Shown here one piece after another: positions 17,810 to 20,053 of a DNA stretch of 20,053 nt. The position numbers and the translations under genes were made by a program. The stretch is from an alpha proteobacterium SCGC AAA288-E13 (GTDB taxonomy: Bacteria > Pseudomonadota > Alphaproteobacteria > Pelagibacterales > Pelagibacteraceae). Positions within the stretch are counted from its first letter, which is position 1. Every line of letters begins with the position of its first letter. The DNA is taken from positions 1-20,053 of the forward strand of contig AZHQ01000013.1 of assembly GCA_000504605.1 (NCBI GenBank). Direction: 5' to 3'. The notes under the pieces are model-generated. The model made no database searches and had not been told where the DNA came from. It worked only from the letters and a program-made list of their open reading frames with translations.

Positions 17810-18550
17810 TCATTCTTTATATTCCATAGACTTTTTAATTAAAAGAAAATCTTCCTCAGTATCCACGCCTAAAGGAAAAGATTTTGATAAAGCTACTCTA
17901 ATTTCTATATTATTATCTAGCGCTCTCATTTGCTCAAGTTTTCTCTCTATTTCGTTTTTAGTTCTAATTAATTTCACATACTTAGATAAAGTATTCTTTG
18001 TAAATGCATAAATACCAATATGATGGTAAATATTTTCCTTATTCGTAGATATTGTTTTTCTAAAAAAATCTTTAGCTTTTAAGAAATTTAAATAATTAAG
18101 GTTTTCGAAAGTTTCAACTTTAACAATATTTGTATTATTAAATTCTTCTTTGTTGTGAACTATAGAAGCTAGAGTTCCAATCTCACATTCTTTTTTTCGC
18201 ATTAAGTAGTCTAAATTTTTAATATTATTAGGATCCAAATTTGGCATATCTCCTTGCAAATTTATTACAATATTGATTTCATCATCAGGAAATTTCTTTA
18301 ATGCTTCATAAACTCTATCTGTACCTGTAGGATGATCCTTGCTGGTAAGAATTGCTTTCCCGGAATTTTTTTCAATCAAATTCAATATTTCTTTATCTGG
18401 AGTTGCAATTATGACCTCGCCAATCTTAGATTCTTTTGCTCTTTGCATTACATGGATTATCATTGGTATATTATTTATTTTTAGTAAAGGTTTATTTGGC
18501 AATCTTTTAGCTTCTAATCTAGATGGAATAATAATTACCGACTTGCTCAT
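17810..18550 (-). CDS. kdsB: 3-deoxy-manno-octulosonate cytidylyltransferase
   Basis: Activates Kdo with CTP to form CMP-Kdo for the inner core of lipopolysaccharide. The 246-residue length is typical. Landmarks are the nucleotide-binding start IPSRLEAKRLPNKPLL, IATPDKEI, TSKDHPTGTDRVYEAL with the GTDR element, and NLQGDMPNL. The last is the usual QGD-x-P motif with Met where many family members have Glu. The C-terminal part has YHHIGIYAFTK and LEQMRAL. Presence of the gene implies a Kdo-containing outer membrane. It is the first gene of the kdsB-pheA unit and is divergent from the cytochrome gene. Confidence 0.95.
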   Translation of the reverse strand: MSKSVIIIPSRLEAKRLPNKPLLKINNIPMIIHVMQRAKESKIGEVIIATPDKEILNLIEKNSGKAILTSKDHPTGTDRVYEALKKFPDDEINIVINLQGDMPNLDPNNIKNLDYLMRKKECEIGTLASIVHNKEEFNNTNIVKVETFENLNYLNFLKAKDFFRKTISTNKENIYHHIGIYAFTKNTLSKYVKLIRTKNEIERKLEQMRALDNNIEIRVALSKSFPLGVDTEEDFLLIKKSMEYKE

Positions 18551-18662
18551 ATTTTTAACTTTAAATGATAGTATGCGTCTATCAGACGCAATTTTTTAAT
18601 GTTAAACAAAGTTTTTTTTATTAACAAATGATATATCTTCATAAGGACTTTTACAAAAATTT
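18551..18662. promoter_or_regulatory. Divergent kdsB-cytochrome c intergenic region
   Basis: 112 bp of AT-rich DNA carrying the outward promoters of both genes, not confidently located. It contains the strong hairpin at 18574-18590. AAGGA (18643-18647) is a possible but rather distant ribosome-binding site for the ATG at 18663. Confidence 0.4.
18574..18598 (+). repeat. Perfect inverted repeat followed by a T-run
   Basis: TGCGTCT (18574-18580), loop ATC, AGACGCA (18584-18590), then ATTTTTTAA. On the plus strand this has the form of an intrinsic terminator, yet no plus-strand gene ends here. It lies 23 bp upstream of the kdsB start, so it may instead be an operator or the end of an unseen small or antisense RNA. 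Confidence 0.5.
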
Positions 18663-19199
18663 ATGGACGGATTTGAAATAAATAAAATAATTGCAGCCAT
18701 TATACTAACGATAGTTGTTGTTATTGGGATAAACAAATTAGCCGACTTTATATATATCGTAAAAGCTCCAGAGGGTACTACCTATAAAGTAGCCACTGAA
18801 ACAAAAGAAATCAGTAAAGATAATAGTGTAGAAATTAAGGGTGCTGGTGATATTAAAGAGCTTTTGGCTTTAGGAAACATTGATCACGGAAAAGTAGTAT
18901 TTAAACAATGTGCTGCCTGCCATTCAGTTACAAAAGGTGGAGGTAATAAGATTGGTCCTGCTTTATGGAACGTGATTGGAAGAAAAGCTGGATCCATAAG
19001 TGATTATAAATATTCAAAAGGAATGAGTGGACTAGGTAAGACCTGGGATTTTCTAGCAATGAATACTTTTTTAATTAAACCAAAAGATTATGTAAAAGGG
19101 ACAAAAATGGCTTACGCCGGTCTTAAAAAGGAAAAGGACAGAGCCTCTATTATTCTTTACTTAAATAAACAAGGCGATTCTCCGTTGTTACTGCCTTAA
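18663..19199 (+). CDS. Membrane-anchored class I cytochrome c (CycM-like)
   Basis: Electron carrier of the aerobic respiratory chain, probably shuttling electrons from the bc1 complex to a terminal oxidase on the outer face of the inner membrane. The 178-residue protein has one N-terminal membrane segment (about residues 9-31) that acts as an uncleaved anchor. A linker (about 33-65) leads to a class I heme domain. The heme-binding motif is CAACH (83-87), the proline-bearing IGPALW element follows, and the likely axial methionine is M149 in GTKMAYAG. The layout fits alphaproteobacterial CycM/cytochrome c552 proteins; the exact partner is inferred. The TAA stop interlocks with the argF stop (TTAA, 19196-19199). 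Confidence 0.92.
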   Translation: MDGFEINKIIAAIILTIVVVIGINKLADFIYIVKAPEGTTYKVATETKEISKDNSVEIKGAGDIKELLALGNIDHGKVVFKQCAACHSVTKGGGNKIGPALWNVIGRKAGSISDYKYSKGMSGLGKTWDFLAMNTFLIKPKDYVKGTKMAYAGLKKEKDRASIILYLNKQGDSPLLLP

Positions 19200-20053
19200 T
19201 TTTTTAAACACCATTCAATAATACTTTTTTGCGAATGAATTCTATTGAGTGCTTGCAACCAAACTACTGATTGTTTGCTATCTATAACTTTGGTAGTTAC
19301 TTCTTCTCCTCTGGTAACCGGAAGACAATGCATAAAAATTGAATCCTTGTTGGCTTTTTTCATAATTTTTTCATTCACTTGATAAGGTTTAAGTGCTTTT
19401 TTTTTTTTATTTTTATTAATTTTATCACCCATTGAAATCCATTTATCAGTCATAACGCAATCTGCAAAGCTTACCGCATCTACTGGATCTTGGGTAACTG
19501 AAATATTTGCTTTATTTTTTTTAGCCCACTGCAAAATATTTTTATTTGGTTCATAACCTTTAGGACAGGCAATACATAATTCAAAATCAAATTGAACTGC
19601 TGCCTCAATCAATGAGTAAACAACATTATTACCATCTCCGAGCCAAGTGATTTTTCTATTTTTTATAGGTCCTTTCAATTCTTCAAAGGTCATTATATCT
19701 GACATGATCTGACAAGGATGGCTTAAATCAGTTAACCCATTAATAATTGGAATGTTTAAATATTTAGAAAAATTTTCTACCTTTTTATGAGCATCTGTCC
19801 TTAACATTACAACATCTGCATATTGAGATAAAATTTTTGCAGTATCATGCAAACTTTCATTTCCTCTTCCATAATGAATTTCATCAGGATTTAATATTAA
19901 TGATTTTCCCCCCAATTGTTTAACCGCAAGATCAAAAGAAATTCTAGTTCTTGTTGATGGTTTTTCAAAAATCATAATTAGAATTTTGCCATCTAAAGGA
20001 ACATTTAGATCTATGGAATTTTTTTTGAGATTTGTCCTTTTTTCCTTTTTTAA
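19196..20053 (-). CDS. argF: Ornithine carbamoyltransferase (5' end beyond window)
   Basis: Makes citrulline from ornithine and carbamoyl phosphate in arginine synthesis. The frame remains open upstream of the internal Met at 19975, giving KRTNLKKNSIDLNVPLDGKILIMIFEKPSTRTR. It therefore runs off the right edge, with about 285 of roughly 305-310 residues present. The carbamoyl-phosphate site STRTR, the HPCQ motif (in LSHPCQIMSD), LGDGNNV, and the ornithine-binding HCLP (MHCLPVTRGEEV) are intact. The Met at 19975 is not the start because conserved residues precede it. Together with argJ it shows arginine-pathway genes within 12 kb, though not in one operon. Confidence 0.95.
   Translation of the reverse strand, partial: LKKEKRTNLKKNSIDLNVPLDGKILIMIFEKPSTRTRISFDLAVKQLGGKSLILNPDEIHYGRGNESLHDTAKILSQYADVVMLRTDAHKKVENFSKYLNIPIINGLTDLSHPCQIMSDIMTFEELKGPIKNRKITWLGDGNNVVYSLIEAAVQFDFELCIACPKGYEPNKNILQWAKKNKANISVTQDPVDAVSFADCVMTDKWISMGDKINKNKKKKALKPYQVNEKIMKKANKDSIFMHCLPVTRGEEVTTKVIDSKQSVVWLQALNRIHSQKSIIEWCLKN

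Overview
The window is AT-rich, densely packed DNA from an alphaproteobacterium, most likely the SAR11 / Pelagibacter lineage. Three things point there: strong A/T bias with lysine- and asparagine-rich proteins, near-zero intergenic spacing, and a complete 16S rRNA gene. At positions 4364-4383 that gene carries the TACCCTCGTAG variant, which I recall as the SAR11-type mismatch to the older 806R primer. The genus is an inference; the class is well supported by the genes and rRNA.

Layout. (1) 2-1985, plus strand: the 3' part of prfA (release factor 1), prmC (which methylates release factors) and a DUF4167 gene with its own promoter. An M23 cell-wall peptidase gene (1982-3301, minus) converges on it. 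(2) 3302-5826: the rRNA operon. It has a leader with promoter, boxA and hairpins, then a complete 16S gene, tRNA-Ile(GAT), tRNA-Ala(TGC) and only the first ~318 nt of 23S. A long-range complementary stem brackets the 16S gene. (3) At about 5826 the 23S gene stops abruptly and runs straight into a 5'-truncated ubiG. There is no rest of 23S and no 5S. This looks like a chimeric join or a rearrangement. (4) 5828-11959: truncated ubiG, a DUF1178 protein, argJ and secA. secA is in three reading-frame pieces, with an apparent extra A in two A-tracts. accA follows, with an unusual hydrophobic C-terminal tail. (5) 11990-16911: malate synthase G (glcB), then a minus-strand block of SRP RNA, dnaX, ybaB and recR. 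(6) 16969-20053: kdsB and pheA (minus), a membrane-anchored cytochrome c (plus) and argF (minus), which runs off the right edge.

The genes are mostly housekeeping: translation termination, ribosome production, protein export (SRP RNA and SecA), DNA polymerase clamp loading and recombination repair, arginine synthesis (argJ, argF), phenylalanine synthesis (pheA), LPS Kdo activation (kdsB), fatty-acid initiation (accA), the glyoxylate shunt (glcB) and respiration (cytochrome c, ubiG). All five convergent gene pairs meet with interlocking, abutting or nearly abutting stop codons, leaving no room for terminators.

I found no mobile element, CRISPR array, phage gene or defence system, and no convincing new biological system. 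The points most worth following are the 23S/ubiG junction, two mutually exclusive rRNA-leader structures, the tail on AccA, a possible -1 frameshift site in dnaX, the SRP RNA abutting the dnaX start, and the absence of a riboswitch-sized leader before glcB.
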